Below are positions 14,790-21,657 of a stretch of 25,297 nt of DNA, piece by piece (position 1 is the stretch's first letter; each line of letters starts with the position of its first letter). Under the pieces are notes generated by a model. That model was not told where the DNA came from, searched no databases, and was given only the letters and a program-made list of their open reading frames with translations. Position numbers and translations under genes: made by a program. The stretch is from CAZEHS01 sp964649745. GTDB taxonomy: Bacteria; Bacillota; Clostridia; Peptostreptococcales; Acidaminobacteraceae. Location of the stretch: NCBI GenBank assembly GCA_964649745.1, contig CAZYQI010000041.1, positions 1 to 25,297 on the forward strand. Direction: 5' to 3'.

Positions 14790-15263
14790 ATGGCGAAGGA
14801 TATCCTTGCACAGGAAAACTTTGACAAGCTGAATCAGTACATTGCCGATAACAAAGACAGACCCGGAGCGCTGATGCCAGTGCTTCAGGAAGGACAGAAG
14901 ATTTTTGGCGCACTCCCTCTGGAAGTACAGAAGGTGATTAGCGAGAAGCTGAATATCCCCTTGGCAGAAATATATGGAGTTGTTACATTTTACAGCCAGT
15001 TTACTCTGGTTCCTGCCGGCGATTACACAGTCAGCGTATGTATGGGAACAGCCTGCTATGTTCGGGGGGCTCAGGCCATTATCGACAAGATCGGAACAGA
15101 GCTGAAACTGAAGGTGGGTTCAACATCTGCCGACGGCAAATATACACTTCTGGCTACCCGTTGCATCGGTGCATGCGGTCTTGCCCCGGTCATGACGGTG
15201 AATGAAGACGTATACGGCCGTATCACCGATAAGGATATAACGACGATTCTTGCAAAATACTAG
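14790..15263 (+). CDS. hydC: Hydrogenase NuoE-like subunit HydC
   Basis: This 157-residue protein is the thioredoxin-fold [2Fe-2S] subunit (NuoE, 24-kDa family) of the trimeric hydrogenase, passing electrons between the flavin subunit HydB and HydA. The helical N-terminus contains LMPVLQEGQKIFGALP and IYGVVTFYSQF, both typical of NuoE. The four cluster cysteines are the CX4C pair in VCMGTACYVRG and the CX3C pair in RCIGACGLAP. ATG at 14790 has GAAGGAGGC upstream; an in-frame TTG at 14769 is rejected. It follows hydA after a gap of about 110 bases that holds a strong hairpin. Confidence 0.95.
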   Translation: MAKDILAQENFDKLNQYIADNKDRPGALMPVLQEGQKIFGALPLEVQKVISEKLNIPLAEIYGVVTFYSQFTLVPAGDYTVSVCMGTACYVRGAQAIIDKIGTELKLKVGSTSADGKYTLLATRCIGACGLAPVMTVNEDVYGRITDKDITTILAKY

Positions 15264-15266
15264 ACT

Positions 15267-15320
15267 ATAGCTCACAGCTAATGACTACGAGATCCCTTGC
15301 AGTTTTTAGCTGGCAGCTAT
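15267..15320 (+). other. Imperfect inverted repeat between hydC and the hydD-like gene
   Basis: ATAGCTCACAGCTAA (15267-15281) pairs with TTAGCTGGCAGCTAT (15306-15320) with 13 of 15 matching positions. It lies in the 76-base gap between two operon genes and lacks a downstream T run. Its AGCT-rich units look repeat-derived. It may affect mRNA processing or subunit ratio. Confidence 0.55.
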
Positions 15321-15339
15321 CCCAAAGAGGAGGCTTCCT

Positions 15340-15708
15340 ATGAAATCCCTTGATGAATTGGCAAAGATCCGCGAAGAAGCGTTGAAGAAGGTTGATATCC
15401 GTAAAGACCGCAAAGGCACCCGTATCGTTGTCGGTATGGCAACCTGCGGAATCAGTGCAGGGGCCCGTCCGGTAATGAAGGCCCTGCTTGAAGAAGTTGA
15501 TAAACGTCATCTGGCCGATGTTGAAGTGACGCAAACCGGCTGTATCGGCGTATGCCGTCTGGAGCCGATTTTCGAAGTATACTGCGAGGGTCAGGAAAAA
15601 GTGACCTACGTGGAAATGAACGAAGCGAAGGCACGCCGCGTTATTTCCGAGCATATCGTCAACGGCAACATCGTAGCCGAATATACAATCGGAGCTCAAA
15701 CAAAATAG
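15340..15708 (+). CDS. Small thioredoxin-like [2Fe-2S] protein of the hydrogenase operon (HydD-like)
   Basis: This 122-residue protein has the thioredoxin-like ferredoxin fold also found at the N-terminus of HydB. After a charged helical start, GMATCGISAGARPV carries one cysteine (C36), and TGCIGVCRLEP carries the CX3C pair. The first cysteine of the usual CX4C pair is missing: in HydB the same region is CGGTGC, here the corresponding residue is Val. The protein may hold an atypical cluster or act structurally. Such genes commonly sit between the NuoE- and NuoF-like genes of trimeric hydrogenase operons. The ATG follows AAGAGGAGGC. The gap to hydB is 21 bases. Confidence 0.8.
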   Translation: MKSLDELAKIREEALKKVDIRKDRKGTRIVVGMATCGISAGARPVMKALLEEVDKRHLADVEVTQTGCIGVCRLEPIFEVYCEGQEKVTYVEMNEAKARRVISEHIVNGNIVAEYTIGAQTK

Positions 15709-15729
15709 AGAAGGAGGCGTAGAGCCGAT

Positions 15730-17523
15730 ATGGAACTTGCAAGAGCGCACGTACTGATCTGCGGCGGCACAGGATGCACGTCCTCCGGATCCCTGAAAAT
15801 TGAAGAGATTTTTAATGAGGAACTGAAGAAGCATGGCCTGGCGGGAGAAGTGAAGCTGGTGCGTACAGGCTGCTTTGGTCTGTGTGAAGCCGGCCCCATC
15901 GTCGTCGTATACCCGGAAGGAACCTTCTACAGCCATGTAAAGGCAGAGGATATCCCCCGGATCACCGAGGAACACCTTCTTAAAGGCCGTATTGTAGCGG
16001 ATCTTACCTACAAAACAGGTACAACTCCTCCCGGACAGGCAACCTCCATCAATGATGTGGATTTCTACAAGAAGCAGCAGCGGGTAGCTCTCCGTAACTG
16101 CGGCATCATCAATCCGGAGAAAATCGAAGAGTATATTGCCTTCGACGGTTACCGAGCTCTTGGTAAAGCACTTTTGGAAATGAGCCGCGAGCAGGTTATC
16201 GACACCGTGCTGAAGTCCGGTCTCCGTGGCCGTGGAGGCGGCGGATTCCCCACCGGTCTCAAATGGCAGTTCACAGCAAATGCCCAGGATGACCAGAAAT
16301 ATGTCGCCTGTAACGCCGACGAAGGGGACCCGGGTGCATTTATGGACCGTTCCGTTTTGGAGGGGGACCCCCATGCCATTATCGAAGCCATGGCCATCGC
16401 CGCTTATGCGGTAGGAGCGGAGAAGGGCTACGTGTATGTCCGTGCGGAGTATCCTATTGCGGTTCATCGCCTTGAGATTGCCATCGAGCAAGCCCGTGAA
16501 ATGGGTCTGTTGGGCAAAGGGATTTTCGGAACCGACTTCGAATTCGATCTTGAAATCCGTCTGGGCGCCGGCGCATTCGTATGCGGCGAAGAAACGGCCC
16601 TGATTGCATCCATCGAAGGGGAGCGCGGCATGCCGAGACCCCGTCCTCCGTTCCCGGCGATTAAAGGGATCTGGAAAAAGCCGACCCTGCTCAACAACGT
16701 TGAAACCTATGCCAATATCCCGCAGATTATCCTGAACGGCGCGGAATGGTTCGCCAGCATCGGTACGGAAAAATCCAAGGGCACCAAGGTGTTTGCACTG
16801 GGTGGCAAGATCAACAACACCGGTCTTCTGGAAATTCCCATGGGAACAACCCTCCGTGAAGTAATCTTCGATATCGGCGGCGGCATCCCCAACGGCAGGA
16901 AATTCAAAGCCGTACAAACCGGTGGCCCCTCCGGCGGCTGCATCACCGATGCGCACCTAGATACGCCCATCGATTACGACAACCTCATCTCCCTGGGCTC
17001 CATGATGGGATCCGGCGGTATGATCGTTATGGACGAAGACAACTGCATGGTGGATATCGCCCGATTCTTCCTGGACTTCACGGTGGACGAGTCCTGCGGC
17101 AAATGTACCCCCTGCCGCGAAGGTACCAAGCGCATGCTGGAGATCCTTGATAAAATCACAGAAGGAAAAGGCACTCTGGCCGATCTGGACAAGCTGGAGA
17201 GTCTGGCCCATTCCATCAAGGACAGCGCCCTGTGCGGTCTTGGACAAACGGCTCCAAACCCCGTACTTTCAACTCTTCACTATTTCCGCCACGAGTATGA
17301 GGCCCATGTCAACGAGAAACGGTGTCCGGCTGGGGTATGTAAGAGCCTGCTGAGCTACCAGATCACAGATAAGTGTGTGGGCTGTACCGTGTGCACAAAG
17401 GTGTGCCCAGTTGTCTGTATCAGCGGGGAACGAAAAGAAAAGCATACCATTGATCAGTCCAAGTGCGTCAAGTGTGGCGCCTGCATGGAGAAGTGCTCCT
17501 TCAAGGCAATTATCAAAGCTTAA
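15730..17523 (+). CDS. hydB: Hydrogenase NuoF-like flavin subunit HydB
   Basis: This 597-residue subunit binds FMN and NAD(H) and is the proposed bifurcation centre of trimeric hydrogenases. Domains: an N-terminal thioredoxin-like [2Fe-2S] domain (C11, C16, C48, C52), the NuoF core with the glycine-rich FMN loop GLRGRGGGGFPTG near 167 and the NAD-binding segment DEGDPGAFMDRS, the [4Fe-4S] motif ESCGKCTPCREG (C456 on), and a C-terminal pair of ferredoxin motifs (CVGCTVCTKVC, CVKCGACMEKC). Length is typical of bifurcating HydB. An AGAAGGAGGCG site precedes the ATG at a slightly long spacing. It is the last gene of hydACDB. Confidence 0.96.
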   Translation: MELARAHVLICGGTGCTSSGSLKIEEIFNEELKKHGLAGEVKLVRTGCFGLCEAGPIVVVYPEGTFYSHVKAEDIPRITEEHLLKGRIVADLTYKTGTTPPGQATSINDVDFYKKQQRVALRNCGIINPEKIEEYIAFDGYRALGKALLEMSREQVIDTVLKSGLRGRGGGGFPTGLKWQFTANAQDDQKYVACNADEGDPGAFMDRSVLEGDPHAIIEAMAIAAYAVGAEKGYVYVRAEYPIAVHRLEIAIEQAREMGLLGKGIFGTDFEFDLEIRLGAGAFVCGEETALIASIEGERGMPRPRPPFPAIKGIWKKPTLLNNVETYANIPQIILNGAEWFASIGTEKSKGTKVFALGGKINNTGLLEIPMGTTLREVIFDIGGGIPNGRKFKAVQTGGPSGGCITDAHLDTPIDYDNLISLGSMMGSGGMIVMDEDNCMVDIARFFLDFTVDESCGKCTPCREGTKRMLEILDKITEGKGTLADLDKLESLAHSIKDSALCGLGQTAPNPVLSTLHYFRHEYEAHVNEKRCPAGVCKSLLSYQITDKCVGCTVCTKVCPVVCISGERKEKHTIDQSKCVKCGACMEKCSFKAIIKA

Positions 17524-17538
17524 AAGAGTTTACCCATT

Positions 17539-17566
17539 CAGCCCGCCGGCTTATACCGGTGGGCTG
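17539..17566 (+). terminator. Hairpin terminator after hydB (weak T run)
   Basis: CAGCCCGCCGG pairs with CCGGTGGGCTG (11 pairs, one G-T) around CTTATA. The following bases ATGCTGTTTCC contain only a short T run, so termination may be partial and some transcripts may continue into the sensory cassette. Confidence 0.65.
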
Positions 17567-17582
17567 ATGCTGTTTCCTGAGG

Positions 17583-17600
17583 AGGTTAAAGTCTTAACAA
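17583..17600. promoter_or_regulatory. Rex-like operator upstream of the sensory cassette
   Basis: AGGTTAA-AGTC-TTAACAA has one perfect half site and 12 of 14 matches to the Rex consensus. It lies between the hydB hairpin and the cassette promoter, about 74 bases before the -10. At that distance it would need looping, or it would act on another start. Confidence 0.4.
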
Positions 17601-17650
17601 CTGTTTGGGGTCCGTACTTTCAATTAGTGAAGTGTCATCCCTGAAATCCC

Positions 17651-17679
17651 TTTATAAACGAAACCGTGCATGCTATAAT
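17651..17679 (+). promoter_or_regulatory. Extended -10 promoter of the sensory cassette
   Basis: TGCTATAAT (17671-17679) is a perfect extended -10, with TTTATA at 17651 as a weak -35 at 17 bases. The start would be near 17686, giving a short leader to the DRTGG gene at 17730. Confidence 0.65.
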
Positions 17680-17729
17680 GAAGGGGAAAATTGTGAATAG
17701 TTTAACCACAGAACAGTCGGGAGGCATTT

Positions 17730-18077
17730 ATGCAACTCAGTGAAATTGTCAGGTTGATTGACGGAGAAGTCATAGTGGGCGCTGACAAACTTGATCAGAA
17801 TATCAAATTCGGATTCAGCTCGGATCTGATGAGCGATGTTCTGGCCTATGTCGAGGGCGAAACCATCCTCCTTACGGGGCTGAACAATGCGCAGGTTATC
17901 CGTACTGCCGAGATGCTCGATCTTAAGGTTATTGCATTTGTGCGTGGAAAGAAACCAAATCAGGAGGTAGTGGATTTGGCGATTGAAAATGATATAGTAG
18001 TACTGTCCACCCGACATACACTCTTTGCAGCCTCCGGGATCCTTTTCCAAAGCGGTCTTGGGGTTGTGAACGTCTGA
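17730..18077 (+). CDS. DRTGG domain-containing protein 1
   Basis: This 115-residue soluble protein is a stand-alone DRTGG domain, also found inside some phosphotransacetylases, where it is thought to bind ligands. The pattern is an N-terminal LSEIVRLIDGEVIVGA, a central FSSDLMSDVLAYVEGETILLTG, and alternating strand-helix units ending in VVLSTRHTLFAASGILF. No catalytic residues are evident. The ATG has CGGGAGGC upstream. It is the first gene of an eight-gene run and is followed eight bases later by an RsbW-like ATPase. Similar genes accompany trimeric [FeFe]-hydrogenase operons in other Clostridia (from memory). Confidence 0.75.
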   Translation: MQLSEIVRLIDGEVIVGADKLDQNIKFGFSSDLMSDVLAYVEGETILLTGLNNAQVIRTAEMLDLKVIAFVRGKKPNQEVVDLAIENDIVVLSTRHTLFAASGILFQSGLGVVNV

Positions 18078-18085
18078 GGAAAACT

Positions 18086-18514
18086 ATGAGCGAAGCAATG
18101 TGCATGCAAGTGGAGTATGAAATCTCCGCGGAGGATTTTTCCAGTGCGGGAGAAGCCTCCAGTAATATCAAAAAATTTCTGCGGCAGTTGGGAACAGATA
18201 ATGCGTTGATCAGAAGAGTAGCCATCTGTACCTACGAAGCGGAGATAAATATCGCCATTCATTCACTGGGAGGCCAGATATCCGTGAACGTATGCAGCGA
18301 TCGGATTGAAATTGTTGCCAAGGACCGCGGCCCCGGTATCGCCGATATTGATCTTGCGATGAAGTCTGGATATTCTACTGCATCCAGTGCGGTTAGAGAG
18401 CTGGGATTCGGAGCGGGAATGGGCTTGCCCAATATGAAGAAATGTTCCGATGTGTTTCAGCTGGATTCAAAAGTTAACGAATATACCTGTGTTAAAATGA
18501 CTCTGAATATGTAG
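18086..18514 (+). CDS. RsbW/SpoIIAB-like ATP-binding protein
   Basis: This 142-residue protein is a single GHKL (HATPase) domain like anti-sigma factor serine kinases. The N box is CTYEAEINIAIHS, the G1 box is KDRGPGI, and the glycine-rich lid is GFGAGMGLPNMKK. There is no dimerisation/phosphoacceptor domain and no membrane segment, so it is not a classical histidine kinase. It could phosphorylate or sequester a partner, possibly the adjacent DRTGG protein. The start follows GAGGAAA. It lies 12 bases before the sensory hydrogenase homologue. No anti-anti-sigma (STAS) or sigma factor gene is nearby, so the partner is unknown. Confidence 0.8.
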   Translation: MSEAMCMQVEYEISAEDFSSAGEASSNIKKFLRQLGTDNALIRRVAICTYEAEINIAIHSLGGQISVNVCSDRIEIVAKDRGPGIADIDLAMKSGYSTASSAVRELGFGAGMGLPNMKKCSDVFQLDSKVNEYTCVKMTLNM

Positions 18515-18526
18515 CGGAGGCGTAAA

Positions 18527-19810
18527 ATGCAACAGTATTGGCATTCCGTGATTCTGGATAAGGCATTATGTTGCGGCTGTACCAATTGCCTGGATCGTTG
18601 CCCCACTCAGGCAATCAGGGTTATTGACAGCAAGGCGCGCATCATCAATGACCGATGTACCGACTGCGGTGAATGCATCAAGGTTTGTCCCTATCACGCC
18701 AAAGGGGCGTTGACAGAGGATCTTGAAAGCATAAAACCCTATAAATATACCATTGCCATACCGTCCATAGCCATCTATGGGCAGTTTCCCCTGAATTTTG
18801 AGCCGAACCGTATACTGAACGGCTTTCTTAAACTGGGCTTCGATGATGTCTATGATTCAGCTTTTGCCGCTGACTGCGTTACAGCCAAGCAGGCAAGATA
18901 TCTCAAAGAGAATCGAGAGAACCGCCCCCTTATTTCCACAGCCTGTCCGGCGATCATCCGACTAATCCAGATCCGTTATCCGTCACTTTTGGACAACATA
19001 ATGCCGGTGGAGGCGCCTATGGAGGTTGCCGCCAGGCTTGCACGGCAAAAGGCCATGGCTGAAACCGGCTGTTCGGAGGAAGAGATCGGTGTGTTTTTCA
19101 TCAGTCAGTGTCCGGCGAAAATTACCAGCGTTCAAATGCCCATCGGCATTGAACAGAGCGCGGTTGACGGAGTCATTGCCATCAACAAGATATTCGCCAA
19201 GCTTCTGAAGGCCGTTGAAGAAACAACGGACAATCTTAAGGAGTTGCGAAAAGGGTCTGCGTTTGGCATCGGGTGGGGCCGTGTTTCCGGTCAGAGCTAC
19301 GCCCTGGGGCTGGATAATTACCTGGGCGTTGACGGAATCCAGGAGGTCATCAAGATCCTGGACAAAATTGAACTGGGAAAGCTGCCGGGCATCGACTTTT
19401 TCGAAGGGTACGCTTGCGTAACCGGGTGTGTCGGCGGTCCGCTGAATGTTGAAAACGCGTTTATCGCCAAAAGTCGAATTGCAAAGCTGGGCCGATCAGA
19501 GATTGCCCTTTCAAAGGATCTGCGTCAACCCATGGACGAACTGGAGGCCATCTACGATTCGGCCGGGATCGCGTTCAATCAAGAAATCGAAGCCAGACAG
19601 GTTATGAAGCTGGATGTCGATTTTCGGAAAGCCATGGAGAAGATGTCGAAGATTGAGGAGACAATGCGTTACCTCCCTCAGATCGATTGCGGTGCCTGTG
19701 GATCTCCCACCTGCCGGGCGTTGGCAGAGGATATAGTCCAGGGAACGGCGTTGTTGGAATGCTGTGTTGTAAGAAACTATAAACCGAGGGGATCTTATGA
19801 AACTAAATGA
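18527..19810 (+). CDS. hydS: Group-D-like putative sensory [FeFe]-hydrogenase homologue
   Basis: This 427-residue protein has two N-terminal [4Fe-4S] ferredoxin motifs (C15, C18, C21, C25; C44, C47, C50, C54), a compact H-domain, and a C-terminal four-cysteine FeS motif DCGACGSPTC (C388, C391, C396, then C412 or C413). All four H-cluster ligand positions are kept: L1 STACPAI (C140), L2 SQCPAK (C195), L3 YACVTGC (C297, C301). The residue before the L1 ligand is Ala where catalytic enzymes have the proton-relay Cys, and Trp is Ile; this is the pattern reported for sensory types. It would probably sense H2 or redox state rather than turn over H2 quickly. Start follows GCGGAGGCG. It overlaps the next gene by 14 bases. 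Confidence 0.85.
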   Translation: MQQYWHSVILDKALCCGCTNCLDRCPTQAIRVIDSKARIINDRCTDCGECIKVCPYHAKGALTEDLESIKPYKYTIAIPSIAIYGQFPLNFEPNRILNGFLKLGFDDVYDSAFAADCVTAKQARYLKENRENRPLISTACPAIIRLIQIRYPSLLDNIMPVEAPMEVAARLARQKAMAETGCSEEEIGVFFISQCPAKITSVQMPIGIEQSAVDGVIAINKIFAKLLKAVEETTDNLKELRKGSAFGIGWGRVSGQSYALGLDNYLGVDGIQEVIKILDKIELGKLPGIDFFEGYACVTGCVGGPLNVENAFIAKSRIAKLGRSEIALSKDLRQPMDELEAIYDSAGIAFNQEIEARQVMKLDVDFRKAMEKMSKIEETMRYLPQIDCGACGSPTCRALAEDIVQGTALLECCVVRNYKPRGSYETK

Positions 19811-20135
19811 TCTGATAAACCAACCGGGCATTTCTGTTCTTGTTGCTCCGGAAAATCCAGAAAGAGAAATCACCGGAATCAAATGCTGTGACCTGCTGAG
19901 CTGGGTCATGGCTAACGGCGGCGAAGGGGATGTATGGATCACCGTTCAGACCCATATGAATGTAGTGGCCGTGGCGGCTCTGCTGGATATGGGATGTGTG
20001 ATCGTCCCCGAAGGGATTGATGTGGAGGAAGCAACGCTGGATAAAGCCCGGGAACAGTCGGTGGCTGTTTTGGCAGCGGATACGGATGCTTATGGGATTT
20101 TCAGCCTGTGCTATGAGGCGGGTCTTAGAAAATGA
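19797..20135 (+). CDS. DRTGG domain-containing protein 2
   Basis: This 112-residue protein is a second stand-alone DRTGG-type domain, divergent from the one at 17730. It shows GIKCCDLLSWVMANGGEGDVWITVQTH (read in two parts: a Cys-Cys pair near residue 30, then the strand VWITVQ), a middle VAVAALLDMGCVIVPEG and the final VAVLAADTDAYGIFSLCYEAG. It overlaps the end of hydS by 14 bases and shares ATGA with the PHP gene, so all three are probably translationally coupled. No catalytic site is evident. Ligand binding or protein interaction is the likely role (inference). Confidence 0.7.
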   Translation: MKLNDLINQPGISVLVAPENPEREITGIKCCDLLSWVMANGGEGDVWITVQTHMNVVAVAALLDMGCVIVPEGIDVEEATLDKAREQSVAVLAADTDAYGIFSLCYEAGLRK

Positions 20136-20839
20136 AATGCTTTTATGATTTTCATGTCCATACGGGTCTTTCACCCTGTGCAGAGGATGATATGTCTCCG
20201 TGGAATGTTATTAACATGGCGATCATTAAAGGACTTAATGCAATTGCGGTCACTGATCATAACAGCATAGGAAATGTTAAGCCTTTCCTAGAAGCCGGCA
20301 AAGCTGCCGGTCTGCTTGTCATTCCAGGAATGGAGCTTCAGACACGGGAAGAGGTGCATCTGCTTTGCCTCTTTCTCAGCCTTGAAGACGCGCAGGCCTT
20401 TGAGGACCGCATAGACCCCCTGAGGCTTCGCATATCCAACCGGCCGGAACGTTTCGGGCATCAATATCTTTACAATGTGGAAGATGATGTGGTGGGGGAA
20501 TATCCATGGAGTCTGCTGAGTTCAATGGATGTAAGTCTCGATGAGGCAGTGAGGCTGGTTCGGAGACGGGGGGGCGTTGCCATACCCTGCCATTTGGACC
20601 GCAATGCCAACAGTCTTCTTTATATGCTGGGTTTCATGCCGTCAGAACCGGAATTCCCCTGGGTTGAAATTTCGCGGATGTGCACGAAAATCCCTGTTGG
20701 GCTGTCTCCGGACTCAAACATTCTCTACAACTCCGATGCACACACCCTGGCCGACATTGCCGAAGCGGACCATAGTCTGGAAATTGAGGAGTTGACTATA
20801 CCTGCGATATTTAAAGTTCTCGGAGGGCGTTTGGTATGA
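20132..20839 (+). CDS. PHP domain metal-dependent phosphoesterase
   Basis: This 235-residue protein is a PHP-domain hydrolase of the phosphoesterase type. Metal-binding motifs are FHVHTG (H8, H10) with SPCAEDD, AVTDHNS, IPGMEL, a central IPCHLDR and a late YNSDAH. The substrate is not evident; family members act on phosphoesters such as nucleotides or histidinol phosphate. It shares 4-base ATGA overlaps with the DRTGG gene before it and the GHKL gene after it. Its place among ATPases suggests it may remove phosphate or hydrolyse a signal nucleotide (inference). Confidence 0.8.
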   Translation: MKCFYDFHVHTGLSPCAEDDMSPWNVINMAIIKGLNAIAVTDHNSIGNVKPFLEAGKAAGLLVIPGMELQTREEVHLLCLFLSLEDAQAFEDRIDPLRLRISNRPERFGHQYLYNVEDDVVGEYPWSLLSSMDVSLDEAVRLVRRRGGVAIPCHLDRNANSLLYMLGFMPSEPEFPWVEISRMCTKIPVGLSPDSNILYNSDAHTLADIAEADHSLEIEELTIPAIFKVLGGRLV

Positions 20840-21378
20840 AAGAACTGTCGCTGCATATCCTGGATATTGGGCAAAACTCGGTATCGGCCGGTGCCAGCCT
20901 GATTGAAATCATCGTTGAAGAAAACTCGGTTAAGGACACCCTGCGCATCACAGTTAAGGATAACGGCAGGGGGATGAGCGCCGAAACCCTCGGTAAAGTT
21001 GTGGATCCGTTCTACACCTCCCGGACCACCAGGAAGGTCGGCCTCGGTATTCCTATGTTCAAAGCCAATGCGGAGCAATGCGCCGGCGCCTTTAAGCTGG
21101 TATCAGAGGTAGGCGTGGGTACTGAGCTATGCGCAGAGTTCAAACGCAGCCATATCGACCGTGTACCCTTGGGAAATATGGCGGATACAATCATGGCCAT
21201 GGTGATGGCAAATCCTCAGGGGGATTTACGGTATCTTCACACCGTTGATGAATGTTCCTTCTCTGTAGACACCCGGGAAATGCGTGAGGCATTGGGGGAT
21301 GTCCCCCTGGATGATGTTTCAGTGCTGATGTGGATTAAGGAATACGTTGAAGAGGGCTTGTCTGAAATGGGCGTTTGA
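20836..21378 (+). CDS. GHKL-family ATP-binding protein
   Basis: This 180-residue protein carries a histidine-kinase-type ATPase domain in its first 110 or so residues: N box HILDIGQNSVSAGA, G1 box VKDNGRGM, F box DPFYTSRT and G2 box KVGLGIPMFK. The C-terminal part (VPLGNMADTIMAMVM onward) is helical and has no match that I recognise. There is no HisKA phosphoacceptor region and no transmembrane sensor, so it would need a partner. It overlaps the PHP gene by ATGA. It is the second ATPase of the cassette, more like histidine kinases than the RsbW-like protein at 18086. Confidence 0.8.
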   Translation: MKELSLHILDIGQNSVSAGASLIEIIVEENSVKDTLRITVKDNGRGMSAETLGKVVDPFYTSRTTRKVGLGIPMFKANAEQCAGAFKLVSEVGVGTELCAEFKRSHIDRVPLGNMADTIMAMVMANPQGDLRYLHTVDECSFSVDTREMREALGDVPLDDVSVLMWIKEYVEEGLSEMGV

Positions 21379-21414
21379 TGGTATTCGTTATTTATAAAGC
21401 GGGAGAGGGTGCAC

Positions 21415-21657
21415 ATGGAACGGGTTAATAAAATGCTCAATCCTCAGGAAATGGAAACGTTGAATCGGGCGATGAATGTATATAGAGGCAAGCTGGAAGA
21501 AAAAATGACCGAACTTGACCAGGTTCAGACCCATCTGAAGGTGAATGAAGGCCTTATGCAGGAGGTGCGGCTTGAGAAAGAACGGATCCGAAATGAGCTG
21601 TCGTACTGTAATTCCATTTTACACAAAATGATTGAATTTGGCGGAGAAGGTCAATGA
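21415..21657 (+). CDS. Small coiled-coil protein, function unknown
   Basis: This 80-residue protein is almost wholly helical and charged, with heptad-like spacing in LNRAMNVYRGKLEEKM and LKVNEGLMQEVRLEKERI, suggesting a coiled coil. There is no membrane segment and no known domain. The ATG at 21415 is chosen because GGGAGAGGG precedes it at good spacing; an in-frame GTG at 21409 overlaps that site. It follows the GHKL gene after 36 bases and shares ATGA with the membrane protein gene. It may be a scaffold or the linker of the signalling cassette (inference). Confidence 0.65.
   Translation: MERVNKMLNPQEMETLNRAMNVYRGKLEEKMTELDQVQTHLKVNEGLMQEVRLEKERIRNELSYCNSILHKMIEFGGEGQ

Noticed and set aside
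15265..16956. Long minus-strand open frame (563 codons)
   Set aside because: It is antisense to the HydD-like and HydB genes and is low in recognisable motifs; a shadow of codon bias.
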